Assembly (NCBI GenBank): GCA_937874965.1
Contig: CALNCD010000234.1
Coordinates: forward strand, 1-11,615
Direction of reading: 5' to 3'
Source of the DNA: an uncultured Erysipelotrichaceae bacterium
GTDB taxonomy: Bacteria; Bacillota_I; Bacilli_A; Erysipelotrichales; Erysipelotrichaceae
DNA length: 11,615 nucleotides
In this document: positions 1-6,306 of the stretch, piece after piece
How positions within the stretch are numbered: position 1 is the stretch's first letter
Layout of the letters: each line of letters begins with the position of its first letter
Notes under the pieces: model-generated
Databases searched by the model: none
What the model was told of the DNA's origin: nothing
What the model saw: the letters and a program-made list of their open reading frames with translations, nothing else
Made by a program: the position numbers and the translations under genes

Positions 1-777
1 ACCGATTTTCCCATCGACAACGGTGATTTTCCGATGATCGCGGTTATTCATGAATATGGCCAATGTAGGTGTCAGCGGATTGAACACCAGGACTTCCAGC
101 CCTTCCCGACGCAGCTTGGCCGCAAAATCCATGGGCAATTTAATCGATCCGATGTCATCATAGATTAACCGGACCAGGACCCCTTGCTTGACTTTATCCA
201 CCAGAATATCATGGATAACATCCCACATATAGCCTTCTTTAATGATAAAGTATTCCATGAAAATGAACGTCTCTGCCTTCGTCAGCGCCTCAACCAATGC
301 CTCGAAGGTGGCTTCACCGCTTTGGTAATACTGTGTCTCTGTATTGGTATACACCGGTGCAAAAGCTCGGTTTTCCAAGTAAGTGCTCTGCTTGTAGAGA
401 TCTGCACTGACCCTGAGAATTTGCTGCCGGATATCAGGACGATATGTCAATAGGGGGATATTCTCCCGTTGGCTCTCCAGAATGCCCGATCTGAGCTTCT
501 TGGGAATTTTCTTGCCTCCGAAGATCAGATAGACAACCCCGCCGAACATCGGCATTGCCAGAATCAGAATAGACCATGCCAGTTTATACGACGGATTCTC
601 ATTTAAATTGACGATGTAGACGATGGTGAGATAGGACAGTATTTCCAACAGCAGAACAACACCTCGGCTGACTTTACCCAGTTTATCGATAACAAAAAAC
701 AGAATAAACAGCTGGACGACAATTAATACCCCCATAATGAAGAGTTTGCTGGTTAAGGCTTTCAACAGTTTTCTCAT
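1..777 (-). CDS. cls: Cardiolipin synthase, N-terminal 259 residues (truncated by window edge)
   Basis: A phospholipase-D-superfamily membrane enzyme that joins phosphatidylglycerol molecules into cardiolipin. The frame was read by hand from ATG at 777-775 and stays open to base 1. The N-terminus has two hydrophobic segments (about residues 10-31 and 36-80, the second interrupted by a polar NLNENPSYK stretch), then the LIFGGKKIP turn typical of the Cls N-terminal (PLDNF) domain. The first catalytic HKD motif lies at the very end: H248, K250 and D255 in HRKITVVDG. The second HKD domain must lie left of the window; full-length Cls is about 480-510 residues, so about half is visible. The ribosome binding site AGGAG (784-788) sits 6 bases before the ATG and is duplicated just upstream (AGGAGCAGGAGC). 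It is separated from the CLC gene by 52 bases and probably has its own promoter. Function is well supported by the motif plus N-terminal architecture; which Cls paralogue it is cannot be told. Confidence 0.9.
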   Translation of the reverse strand, partial: MRKLLKALTSKLFIMGVLIVVQLFILFFVIDKLGKVSRGVVLLLEILSYLTIVYIVNLNENPSYKLAWSILILAMPMFGGVVYLIFGGKKIPKKLRSGILESQRENIPLLTYRPDIRQQILRVSADLYKQSTYLENRAFAPVYTNTETQYYQSGEATFEALVEALTKAETFIFMEYFIIKEGYMWDVIHDILVDKVKQGVLVRLIYDDIGSIKLPMDFAAKLRREGLEVLVFNPLTPTLAIFMNNRDHRKITVVDGKIG

Positions 778-794
778 ACAATGCTCCTGCTCCT

Positions 795-823
795 ATTATA
801 AAGGAAATTATGAACGGTGAACA
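795..823 (-). promoter_or_regulatory. Candidate promoter for cls (TGTTCA-17-TATAAT)
   Basis: A perfect TATAAT on the minus strand at 800-795 is preceded, after a 17-base spacer, by TGTTCA at 823-818 (3 of 6 matches to TTGACA). The -10 ends 17 bases before the cls ATG, so the predicted transcript starts at about 788 and its leader would hold little more than the second AGGAG. The same hexamer pair with the same spacer occurs before the glutaredoxin gene. The assignment is from pattern only. Confidence 0.5.
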
Positions 824-829
824 GTTGTA

Positions 830-2059
830 TCAATGAGCAGATAACCACGCCATTGCCGATTTAAACCAATGGTATTTGCTTTTAACCAGGATCTGCGAGC
901 CATACAGCCGCTGATGACCCACGGTAAAATAGGCAATGAACATCGCCAGTGCAACGTAAGGCAACGATCCCAGACCGAAGAGTTCTACCCCCATTACTAT
1001 ACCGGTAAAGGGGACATTGGCTGCGCTGGTGAAAACAAGAATGTACCCGATTGCAGAAAAAAATGCCGGATGCTGATGGAACCAGAGGGCCAGAAGTGAA
1101 CCACTGGCTGCACCGATCTCAAACAAAGGGGTTGCTTCCCCGCCAAGGAAACCTGCTGCCAGCGAAAGCAGGGTCAGCACAAATTTATGAATGACATCCA
1201 TCAGACTGACCTGACCGGCAAAACTTGACGTAATCATCCATTGGCTTAACCCGCTGTAGGCACCGGCATTGAAGATCACGATGTAAGCGAGGACAAATAA
1301 ACCCCCGATGAATCCCACTCGCCAGGAGGCCTTGAACGCCTTGAAATAAGCAGTCTTAAGCCAAACAATCAAGCGGATAAACCCTCGGGCAAGCAACCCG
1401 AAAACCAGTGCGCTTAAACAAAGGACCAGCCAGAAGGAAACCGACAGATCAGGTGTTATCGATGCGAAACCCTCACGTTGCCAATGAATGATGAAAGTGC
1501 AGACACCATAAGACCCTGCCATCATCGCCAGACTATCCGGCACAGTATCATACGCGCGTTTCCCGATGGAGGAGAACTCCATCGCAAACAAAAGGCCTGC
1601 CAACGGAGCATTGAAGACCGTACCAAAGACAGCACCAGCTGCCGCAAGAACCAAACGCCGCCGCATCGCAAGCGACCCTGAGGCCATGGCATTCACCTTA
1701 GCCGCTATTGAACTGCCGATCTGTATTGCAGATCCTTCTTTGCCGACACTGGCACCCAGCAGATGGGAAAGGATCGGAAACCCGAACGCAAATAAACCTA
1801 ACCGGACCGGAAACCCCGATTCACGACGAATGCCATCCAGAACCAGATTGTTGCCTTTTTCACTGCCCTTCCCGAATCGCTTCAGCATCACCGCTGTAAA
1901 AAGCCCCGCAAGCGGCAATGCGACAATAAGCCACTTCGCCCTCTGATGCAGCGTATTGGCCCAGATCAAAGATGACGCAAAAACCCACATGACCCCGCCA
2001 ATCAATGCCCCGATTCCCACCGCTAAGACAAGCTCCTTGATTATCGTATTATTCCGCAT
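830..2059 (-). CDS. CLC-family anion transporter, probable fluoride/proton antiporter (CLC-F type)
   Basis: A 409-residue membrane protein of the CLC family with the usual many hydrophobic segments. Motifs in order: GNNLVLD (69-75), GKEGSAIQIG (106-115, gating glutamate E108), FNAPLAGLLFAMEF (149-162), GGEATPLFEIGAASG (306-320), a VPFTGIVMGVE helix (349-359) and a C-terminal Tyr (Y386) in the anion-site region. In chloride CLCs the first motif is GSGIP and the fourth is a GGxFxP form. The GNNL and GGExTPLF forms are, as I recall, those of the fluoride-specific CLC-F branch, whose members expel fluoride in exchange for protons. There is no cytoplasmic CBS domain, and the length (~410) fits bacterial CLC-F. 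Start: ATG 2059 with AGGGGTGAG just upstream. It follows the oxidoreductase gene by 50 bases with a terminator-like hairpin between. I looked for a fluoride riboswitch in front and found none. Family is certain; fluoride specificity is inferred. The alternative is a generic chloride channel-like exporter. Confidence 0.87.
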   Translation of the reverse strand: MRNNTIIKELVLAVGIGALIGGVMWVFASSLIWANTLHQRAKWLIVALPLAGLFTAVMLKRFGKGSEKGNNLVLDGIRRESGFPVRLGLFAFGFPILSHLLGASVGKEGSAIQIGSSIAAKVNAMASGSLAMRRRLVLAAAGAVFGTVFNAPLAGLLFAMEFSSIGKRAYDTVPDSLAMMAGSYGVCTFIIHWQREGFASITPDLSVSFWLVLCLSALVFGLLARGFIRLIVWLKTAYFKAFKASWRVGFIGGLFVLAYIVIFNAGAYSGLSQWMITSSFAGQVSLMDVIHKFVLTLLSLAAGFLGGEATPLFEIGAASGSLLALWFHQHPAFFSAIGYILVFTSAANVPFTGIVMGVELFGLGSLPYVALAMFIAYFTVGHQRLYGSQILVKSKYHWFKSAMAWLSAH

Positions 2060-2072
2060 AAACTCACCCCTT

Positions 2073-2097
2073 AAAAAAACCTGCCAGGCTGCAGGCT
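2073..2097 (-). terminator. Hairpin plus T7 run after the oxidoreductase gene
   Basis: On the minus strand CCTGC (2095-2091) pairs with GCAGG (2084-2080) around a 6-base loop, extendable by a G-U and an A-U pair, followed directly by seven T (2079-2073). It lies 15 bases after the oxidoreductase stop codon, as expected of an intrinsic terminator. The stem is short (5 strong pairs). It ends only 13 bases before the CLC start codon, so attenuation of the CLC gene is an alternative role. Confidence 0.55.
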
Positions 2098-2109
2098 GAA
2101 TACATGACG

Positions 2110-3174
2110 CTAATCCGTGTGCAACACGCGATCAACAATGCCTTGTGACTGATACGCTTCATTGAAGTCCGGAATTTCCTTGAAGTCAATCAAGCCATCA
2201 AGACGATCCAGAAAACTTACCATGGATAACCCATGACAGAGTTCAAAGATTGACAATGAAGGATCAAATAACGCCTGCTGTGCCTTCAGGTAACGATAGA
2301 AGTCACTTTCAAGCGATAACGCAGGGCTTACCGGATTCCCTTTCAAGTCATACCATTCCACCCGTGCAGCATAGAGATAAAGTGTTCCCAAAGTACCATA
2401 GACTGTAAACAAAGGAACTTCCTTAGGTTCAAAACTGATTCTTGACGTATCAACAAATCCCAGGACATCGCTTTTCATCTTCAAGAGAACCGCAGCGTAC
2501 TCATCCGTGTCATTTTGAACCATCGACTGCTTGCTGGAATCCTGATAGCGCTCCTTGAATACAGTTGACATGTAGGCTTTGACACCTTCAACTTCACCGA
2601 AGAGAAAGCGGACCAAATCCAGCGTATGTATACCCAGATCGACAATGGCTCCGCCTCCGCTGGCCTGATAGGATTGACGCCAGCTCATGAGCTTATCAAG
2701 ACTGATATAGGAATGGTGGTAATACGACGCTTTGAAGTTCACGAGGGTACCCAGCCCCCCTGAAGCAAGGATATCTCTGGCAAGAACAACGGCAGGATTG
2801 AATCGGTTGGTCAGAACGACCTGTGCCACAAGATCACTGTTATTCAGCTGATCAACCAAGGGCTTGGCTTCCAGGGAACTTCTCGCAATCGGTTTCTCCA
2901 TATAGATGGCTTTATGGGTATCAATGGCTTGCTGGGCTTGCGAAAAATGCTGAGCATTAGGGGTACAGATATCCACGGCTTCGATTCCTTCATCCTGAAA
3001 GAAAGATTCCGGTGTTGTATAGACATGACTGAAGATCTGATGACTATCAGCGGCCTGTCGTGTCAGTACCGCATACAACTCGATGGATTGCGGACCATGG
3101 TAGTGGCCTATGGCTTTAAGATGCGTTTTAGCAATATTGCCGTATCCGATAATTCCCAGTTTATGTCGACTCAT
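2110..3174 (-). CDS. Gfo/Idh/MocA family NAD(P)-dependent oxidoreductase
   Basis: A cytoplasmic 354-residue dehydrogenase of the glucose-fructose oxidoreductase/inositol dehydrogenase/MocA family, which typically oxidises or reduces a hydroxyl on a sugar, inositol or related compound with NAD(P). The N-terminal Rossmann fold shows GYGNIAKTH (10-18), then DICTPNAQH (68-76) and the catalytic-lysine motif EKP (93-95). The C-terminal domain carries GGGAIVDLGIHTLDLVRFL (173-191) with the family's conserved D179 and H183. Length is normal. Start: ATG 3174, preceded by AAAGGAA; the ATG overlaps the acetyltransferase stop codon (ATGA), indicating translational coupling. It is last in the glutaredoxin-GNAT-oxidoreductase operon and is followed by a hairpin/T-run. 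Substrate cannot be predicted from sequence, and no sugar transporter or sugar pathway gene lies beside it. It looks intact. Confidence 0.92.
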   Translation of the reverse strand: MSRHKLGIIGYGNIAKTHLKAIGHYHGPQSIELYAVLTRQAADSHQIFSHVYTTPESFFQDEGIEAVDICTPNAQHFSQAQQAIDTHKAIYMEKPIARSSLEAKPLVDQLNNSDLVAQVVLTNRFNPAVVLARDILASGGLGTLVNFKASYYHHSYISLDKLMSWRQSYQASGGGAIVDLGIHTLDLVRFLFGEVEGVKAYMSTVFKERYQDSSKQSMVQNDTDEYAAVLLKMKSDVLGFVDTSRISFEPKEVPLFTVYGTLGTLYLYAARVEWYDLKGNPVSPALSLESDFYRYLKAQQALFDPSLSIFELCHGLSMVSFLDRLDGLIDFKEIPDFNEAYQSQGIVDRVLHTD

Positions 3175-3617
3175 AACAGTTCCTTTCTGAAGATATGCTT
3201 TACGGTTTCCCCTTGACGATAGAGATAATGAGATTCAGGGACATCGACAGTCTCCAGAAGCTTGCATCCCAGGGCTTCACACGTCTTCCGGGACGGGATA
3301 TTCTCGGGACTGCAGGTAATCAAGACGTCATGCATGCCTTTATCCCGTGCGATATCAAACAATAACGCCGAAGCTTTCTGAGCATAATGATGGCCGCGAT
3401 ACGGTACATAGACGGTATAGCCGATGTTCCCAGCATAATAGAGTTCATCATTCATGCCAAGGCGCAGATCGCACCGGCCGACAATCTTCTGGTCTTCCAC
3501 CCGAACCATATCATAGACATAGCTTTGGGGCGAATCGTTGAACGGTGAGGACCTGAAGGTATACACTTTGACCAGCTGGAGTTCCCCATCACTGATTTTT
3601 CGTTTAAAGAGATTCAT
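3171..3617 (-). CDS. GNAT family N-acetyltransferase
   Basis: A small (148-residue) acetyl-CoA-dependent acetyltransferase of the GNAT fold. The central strand GNIGYTVYVP is followed by the acetyl-CoA pyrophosphate-binding loop RGHHYAQKA (the Q/RxxGxG/A motif in variant form), then a helix-strand unit ending in NIPSRKTCEALGCKLLE, the usual GNAT C-terminal 'N-x-xS-x-x-x-x-xxLGF' element with C in place of F. The acceptor substrate (protein, amine, sugar) is not predictable. Start choice: the reading frame extends to TTG 3626 (3 more residues), but that codon directly abuts the only AGG, whereas ATG 3617 has it 9 bases upstream, so ATG is preferred. It overlaps the glutaredoxin gene by 14 bases and the oxidoreductase gene by 4, so all three are probably co-translated. 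Confidence 0.88.
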   Translation of the reverse strand: MNLFKRKISDGELQLVKVYTFRSSPFNDSPQSYVYDMVRVEDQKIVGRCDLRLGMNDELYYAGNIGYTVYVPYRGHHYAQKASALLFDIARDKGMHDVLITCSPENIPSRKTCEALGCKLLETVDVPESHYLYRQGETVKHIFRKELL

Positions 3618-3873
3618 GATCAACAACCTGATTCAGTACATGCAGTACATCCTTCCGTTCCATGGCACCTTCAAATAACTTCTGCTGATTAAAAAAGAAA
3701 GTCGGCACATAATAATAATCAAACTGATCCGCAAGATCAGGCTGTTCGGACTCTTCAATGCGATGAACAGAAATTCCTCTATAGGGTTCTTCTGCGATAA
3801 GTTCATCGAGAATACGCATTGCGGAAATACAATACGGACAATTCTTCAGATAAAATAAGGTTAAGTCTTGCAT
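3604..3873 (-). CDS. Glutaredoxin-like thiol-disulfide protein
   Basis: An 89-residue thioredoxin-fold protein of glutaredoxin size. The redox motif CPYC is at residues 12-15 in KNCPYC, and the cis-proline motif is at YVPTFFF (P57), followed by a gap and G-containing strand (KLFEGAM) as in glutaredoxins. It would reduce disulfides or glutathione/bacillithiol-mixed disulfides in the cytoplasm; the electron donor is unknown. There is no signal peptide or membrane segment. Start: ATG 3873 with a strong AAAGGAG (3879-3885) at 5-base spacing. First gene of the operon that continues into the overlapping GNAT and oxidoreductase genes. It could alternatively be annotated as a 'thioredoxin family protein', but the CPYC motif and length favour glutaredoxin. 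Confidence 0.9.
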   Translation of the reverse strand: MQDLTLFYLKNCPYCISAMRILDELIAEEPYRGISVHRIEESEQPDLADQFDYYYVPTFFFNQQKLFEGAMERKDVLHVLNQVVDHESL

Positions 3874-3890
3874 AAAAACTCCTTTTGACC

Positions 3891-3919
3891 ATTATACAAC
3901 ACCGACCAGACCCTGAACA
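3891..3919 (-). promoter_or_regulatory. Promoter of the glutaredoxin operon (TGTTCA-17-TATAAT)
   Basis: Minus-strand TATAAT at 3896-3891 with TGTTCA (3919-3914) exactly 17 bases upstream. The -10 ends 17 bases before the glutaredoxin ATG. It lies back to back with the promoter of the DUF4870 gene: the two -35 boxes are 7 bases apart. Confidence 0.6.
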
Positions 3920-3926
3920 CTAGAAC

Positions 3927-3955
3927 TTGTGAAAAATGCCCGATTCCGCTATACT
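3927..3955 (+). promoter_or_regulatory. Promoter of the DUF4870 gene (TTGTGA-17-TATACT)
   Basis: TTGTGA (3927-3932) and TATACT (3950-3955) are separated by 17 bases, a near-consensus sigma-A promoter. The predicted transcript start (about 3961-3962) lies immediately before the AAGGAG ribosome binding site (3964-3969), giving a leader of roughly 13 bases. This also argues against translation starting at the upstream in-frame ATG 3936, which would sit inside the promoter. Confidence 0.7.
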
Positions 3956-3974
3956 TACAGAAAAAGGAGTTCCT

Positions 3975-4478
3975 ATGAACATTACCGAAAAACGCTCTTC
4001 CTTCTTTGACCTTCCTGAACGAGTTGTCGCTTTGGTGCTTTGGCTGATTGTTGCCGGACTGATCTGGTTCTTTAATTCAACATTGTTCGGATTTGTCTTC
4101 CTGCTGGTTGCCCTTATCATCGAAAAGAAAAGCGATCTGGTCAGAACCCATGCCGGCCAAGCGATGATCTTCTATCTGGTCACATTCGCCATCCAGGTTG
4201 TGTTCACGCTTATTTCAGTTATCCTCACCCTGATTATTTTCACCGCTAATGCAGTCACCTATAACTTCAACTTCTTCGCAGGGATTACCGGAAACCTGCT
4301 GAGCCAAATGGGAGCAGTCTCACCGATCTTCGGATTACTCAGCTTAGGCTATATCGTTATCAAAGTCATCCTTGTTATCTTCTGTCTCTATAACGCCTAT
4401 TTAGCTTACCAGTCCCGTTCAGCCGACTACCCGATTCTGACGCCTCTTGGCAAAACCGTAGCCGAGAAAATCAAGTAA
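3975..4478 (+). CDS. DUF4870 family membrane protein
   Basis: A 167-residue integral membrane protein of unknown function. It contains the DUF4870 hallmark: a charged KKSDLVRTHAGQAMIFY segment (51-67, with H59 and Q62) between hydrophobic helices. Predicted helices are at about 18-48 (probably a tight hairpin), 62-90 and 114-146, with a short soluble C-terminus. DUF4870 proteins resemble the Tic20-like fold family, and no activity is established for the bacterial members that I know. Start: ATG 3975 with AAGGAG 5 bases upstream; the in-frame ATG 3936 is rejected because it falls within the promoter. It is a single-gene unit, divergent from the glutaredoxin operon and convergent with the pyrophosphatase gene, sharing a terminator with the latter. 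Confidence 0.88.
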   Translation: MNITEKRSSFFDLPERVVALVLWLIVAGLIWFFNSTLFGFVFLLVALIIEKKSDLVRTHAGQAMIFYLVTFAIQVVFTLISVILTLIIFTANAVTYNFNFFAGITGNLLSQMGAVSPIFGLLSLGYIVIKVILVIFCLYNAYLAYQSRSADYPILTPLGKTVAEKIK

Positions 4479-4517
4479 TCGTGCTGGTCGCTTCTGCTGC
4501 AGCTTCATCCGACTTAA

Positions 4518-4544
4518 AAAGGGTCTCATTCAATGAGACCCTTT
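4518..4544. terminator. Bidirectional intrinsic terminator between DUF4870 and pyrophosphatase genes
   Basis: AAAGGGTCTCA (4518-4528) pairs perfectly with TGAGACCCTTT (4534-4544) around a 5-base loop. On the minus strand the stem runs into TTTTT (from 4520 leftward), on the plus strand into TTTGTTTAGTTATTTT. It lies 39 bases after the plus-strand stop and 2 bases after the minus-strand stop, serving both convergent genes. Confidence 0.9.
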
Positions 4545-4546
4545 GT

Positions 4547-6196
4547 TTAGTTATTTTCGGCGAAAGCTACGGAAAGCCGTGGAATAATCTGGTTCTTGCG
4601 TGAAACAACTTCTTTGAAGAAACTGTGCTGTTCGCCCTTCTGATTCGGGAAAGCATCCAGAACAACCTTCTTCAAGGCACCGCCGCTGTAGAAGATTGAG
4701 CCATTATCGACGACGCTTGTAAAGACAAGAACAATGCAATCCAGTCCCTGATTCTTCGCGTACTCGTCCAAGGCAGCATCCAGCTGAGGTTCAATATCCT
4801 TGACCTCCTCCAACTGATACAACATGATCTGTCCGACCATGACTTTCTTGCCTTCCAATGAAAATTCCTTGATATCATTGTTTATGATTTCTTCAATGGA
4901 CTTGTTCTTGATCGTTGAACTGACTGTAAAGATATCTTTCGCGAAGTCATCAATATCCAGTTCCGCAATCTCTGCCAATGCATCGGCCAGATCACAGTCT
5001 TTCTGTGTCGTTGTCGGTGATCTGAATTTCATGGTATCGGAGATGATCGCCCCTAAAAGCAAACCTGCCAGCTTCTTGGGAATCTCAATGCCGTTTTCAC
5101 GATAAATGGAAGTAATGATCGACGCAGTGCTGCCGACAATTTCATTTCTAAAAACAATCGGCCGTTGCGTGGTAATGTCAGAAATCCGATGATGATCAAT
5201 GACTTCGATCAAATCAGCAACTTCAATCCCATCAACACTTTGGGAATACTCGTTATGATCAACCATGATCACTTTTTTATTCCTGGAATTCAGGATGTGG
5301 TAGCGTGCCACAAAGCCGTAGATCCGATTCTGGTCATCAATGACCGGATAGCTTCTGAATCGCGTCTTCAGCATCCGTTTCCCGACCTCGTCCACGAACT
5401 CACCTTTATTAAAACAGACCAGATCCGTAGTCATGATCAGTTTAACCGGCGGTGAAAAGTAAAGATAACGGGATGTGTTCATCGTTCCATGCCCCGAAAT
5501 AATCACCGCACAGCCGTGTTCCCGGGCCTCTTCCAGGACAATCGGTGCAATGCTTTTGGTCCATACTGCAATAATACAGGACGCACCCTTCTGAATTGCG
5601 GAAAGCTGTGCATCGGTATCATTGCCGATAATGACCAGACGATCCGTTAATTCATAGTTTTCAAGTTTCGTTGCCGCAATCGCAACGACACTGACTTTTC
5701 CGTTAAATCGGAATTGATCCGGGGAATACACCAATTTCCCTTTCACAGTTTTCGTAATATACTCAACCGGGGTTTTCTTCAAAAGCGAAATAGCTAAAGC
5801 AGTATCCCCCATCGCAACCTGGGCAAGGTTGGAACTTGTCACAACCCCCAGGAGTTGGTCCCGATCGTTCACGACAGCCAATGTCTGACGGCCGTTGTTT
5901 TGAATCAGCTTCAATGCTTCATAAATCGTCGTTTCACTCTTGATCCGAATCGGTTCATCCATATCGATTTCATCCAGTGTTGCCCGTGCATTCTTGAAAA
6001 GCATCGGTGAATACGTCTCAAACCGCTTCAGCAGATAACTGGTCTCAGGATTCAAAGAACCAAGACGGCATGGCACTGCATTGATCCCCTGTGCCTGCTT
6101 AAAGCCCGCATAAGCGATTGCGGAAACCACTGAGTCAGTGTCCGGATGTTTATGACCGGTAATATAAACAATATCTTTTTCATTTGTGTTGCTCAT
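4547..6196 (-). CDS. ppaC: Manganese-dependent inorganic pyrophosphatase with CBS-DRTGG-CBS regulatory domains
   Basis: A 549-residue family II pyrophosphatase that hydrolyses PPi to phosphate in the cytoplasm. The DHH catalytic domain is split by a regulatory insert. Metal-site residues visible: HKHPDTD (H15, H17, D19, D21), then after the insert VDH (D313, H314), DHH (334-336) and SDTMKFRSPTTT (D387). The insert has a first CBS domain (about 75-130), a DRTGG domain (about 140-250) and a second CBS domain (about 253-305). The C-terminal DHHA2 domain carries the substrate-binding RKNQIIPRLS motif at about 533-542. Simple family II enzymes are about 310 residues; the extra 240 match the regulatory insert. 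In studied CBS-PPases (for example the Clostridium perfringens enzyme) adenine nucleotides and diadenosine polyphosphates bind there and tune activity. Start: ATG 6196 with GGAG 9 bases upstream; TAGAAT at 6226-6221 is a possible -10 but has no good -35. Intact. Confidence 0.95.
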   Translation of the reverse strand: MSNTNEKDIVYITGHKHPDTDSVVSAIAYAGFKQAQGINAVPCRLGSLNPETSYLLKRFETYSPMLFKNARATLDEIDMDEPIRIKSETTIYEALKLIQNNGRQTLAVVNDRDQLLGVVTSSNLAQVAMGDTALAISLLKKTPVEYITKTVKGKLVYSPDQFRFNGKVSVVAIAATKLENYELTDRLVIIGNDTDAQLSAIQKGASCIIAVWTKSIAPIVLEEAREHGCAVIISGHGTMNTSRYLYFSPPVKLIMTTDLVCFNKGEFVDEVGKRMLKTRFRSYPVIDDQNRIYGFVARYHILNSRNKKVIMVDHNEYSQSVDGIEVADLIEVIDHHRISDITTQRPIVFRNEIVGSTASIITSIYRENGIEIPKKLAGLLLGAIISDTMKFRSPTTTQKDCDLADALAEIAELDIDDFAKDIFTVSSTIKNKSIEEIINNDIKEFSLEGKKVMVGQIMLYQLEEVKDIEPQLDAALDEYAKNQGLDCIVLVFTSVVDNGSIFYSGGALKKVVLDAFPNQKGEQHSFFKEVVSRKNQIIPRLSVAFAENN

Positions 6197-6281
6197 TTAT
6201 ATTTCTCCATTCACACCTCTATTCTAAAGCACTTACAGACTATAATCTATAATTTTTAGTGTTTTTATCACAAGAACACCG

Positions 6282-6287
6282 TATAAT
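6282..6287 (+). promoter_or_regulatory. Probable -10 box of the rlmA-type gene
   Basis: A perfect TATAAT ending 19 bases before the ATG at 6307, the same distance as in the DUF4870 gene. The -35 is poor (GTGTTT at 17 spacing or TGTTTT at 16). The 110-base region 6197-6306 between the divergent pyrophosphatase and methyltransferase genes also holds a direct repeat TATAATC/TATAATT (6241-6254) of unknown meaning. Confidence 0.45.
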
Positions 6288-6306
6288 ACAACTGAAACGA
6301 GGTCCT

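Noticed and set aside
184..453. Plus-strand 89-residue open frame inside the left-edge gene
   Set aside because: It is antisense to cls, whose minus-strand frame has a clear HKD motif and N-terminal membrane domain; the plus-strand frame shows no recognisable domain and no ribosome binding site.
1566..1946. Plus-strand 126-residue open frame inside the CLC gene
   Set aside because: It is a shadow of the CLC gene in the opposite strand, with low-complexity composition and no domain.
1950..2300. Fluoride riboswitch ahead of the CLC gene
   Set aside because: By eye I find no conserved GGNGATGG / TGATGRCTCCTAC-like blocks on the minus strand there; a covariance search would be decisive.
3618..3626. 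TTG 3626 as the start of the GNAT gene
   Set aside because: The only AGG directly abuts it, leaving no spacing; ATG 3617 fits the ribosome binding site better.
3936..3974. Upstream in-frame ATG (3936) as the start of the DUF4870 gene
   Set aside because: It lies between the -35 and -10 boxes of the promoter, while ATG 3975 has an AAGGAG at good spacing.
6241..6253. Tandem TATAAT boxes on the plus strand as extra promoters
   Set aside because: No acceptable -35 lies 16-18 bases upstream of either box, so they are treated as an AT-rich repeat.
6259..6306. GTG 6259 as start of the RlmA-type protein
   Set aside because: The TATAAT at 6282-6287 lies downstream of it, and the conserved zinc-finger region starts right after ATG 6307.
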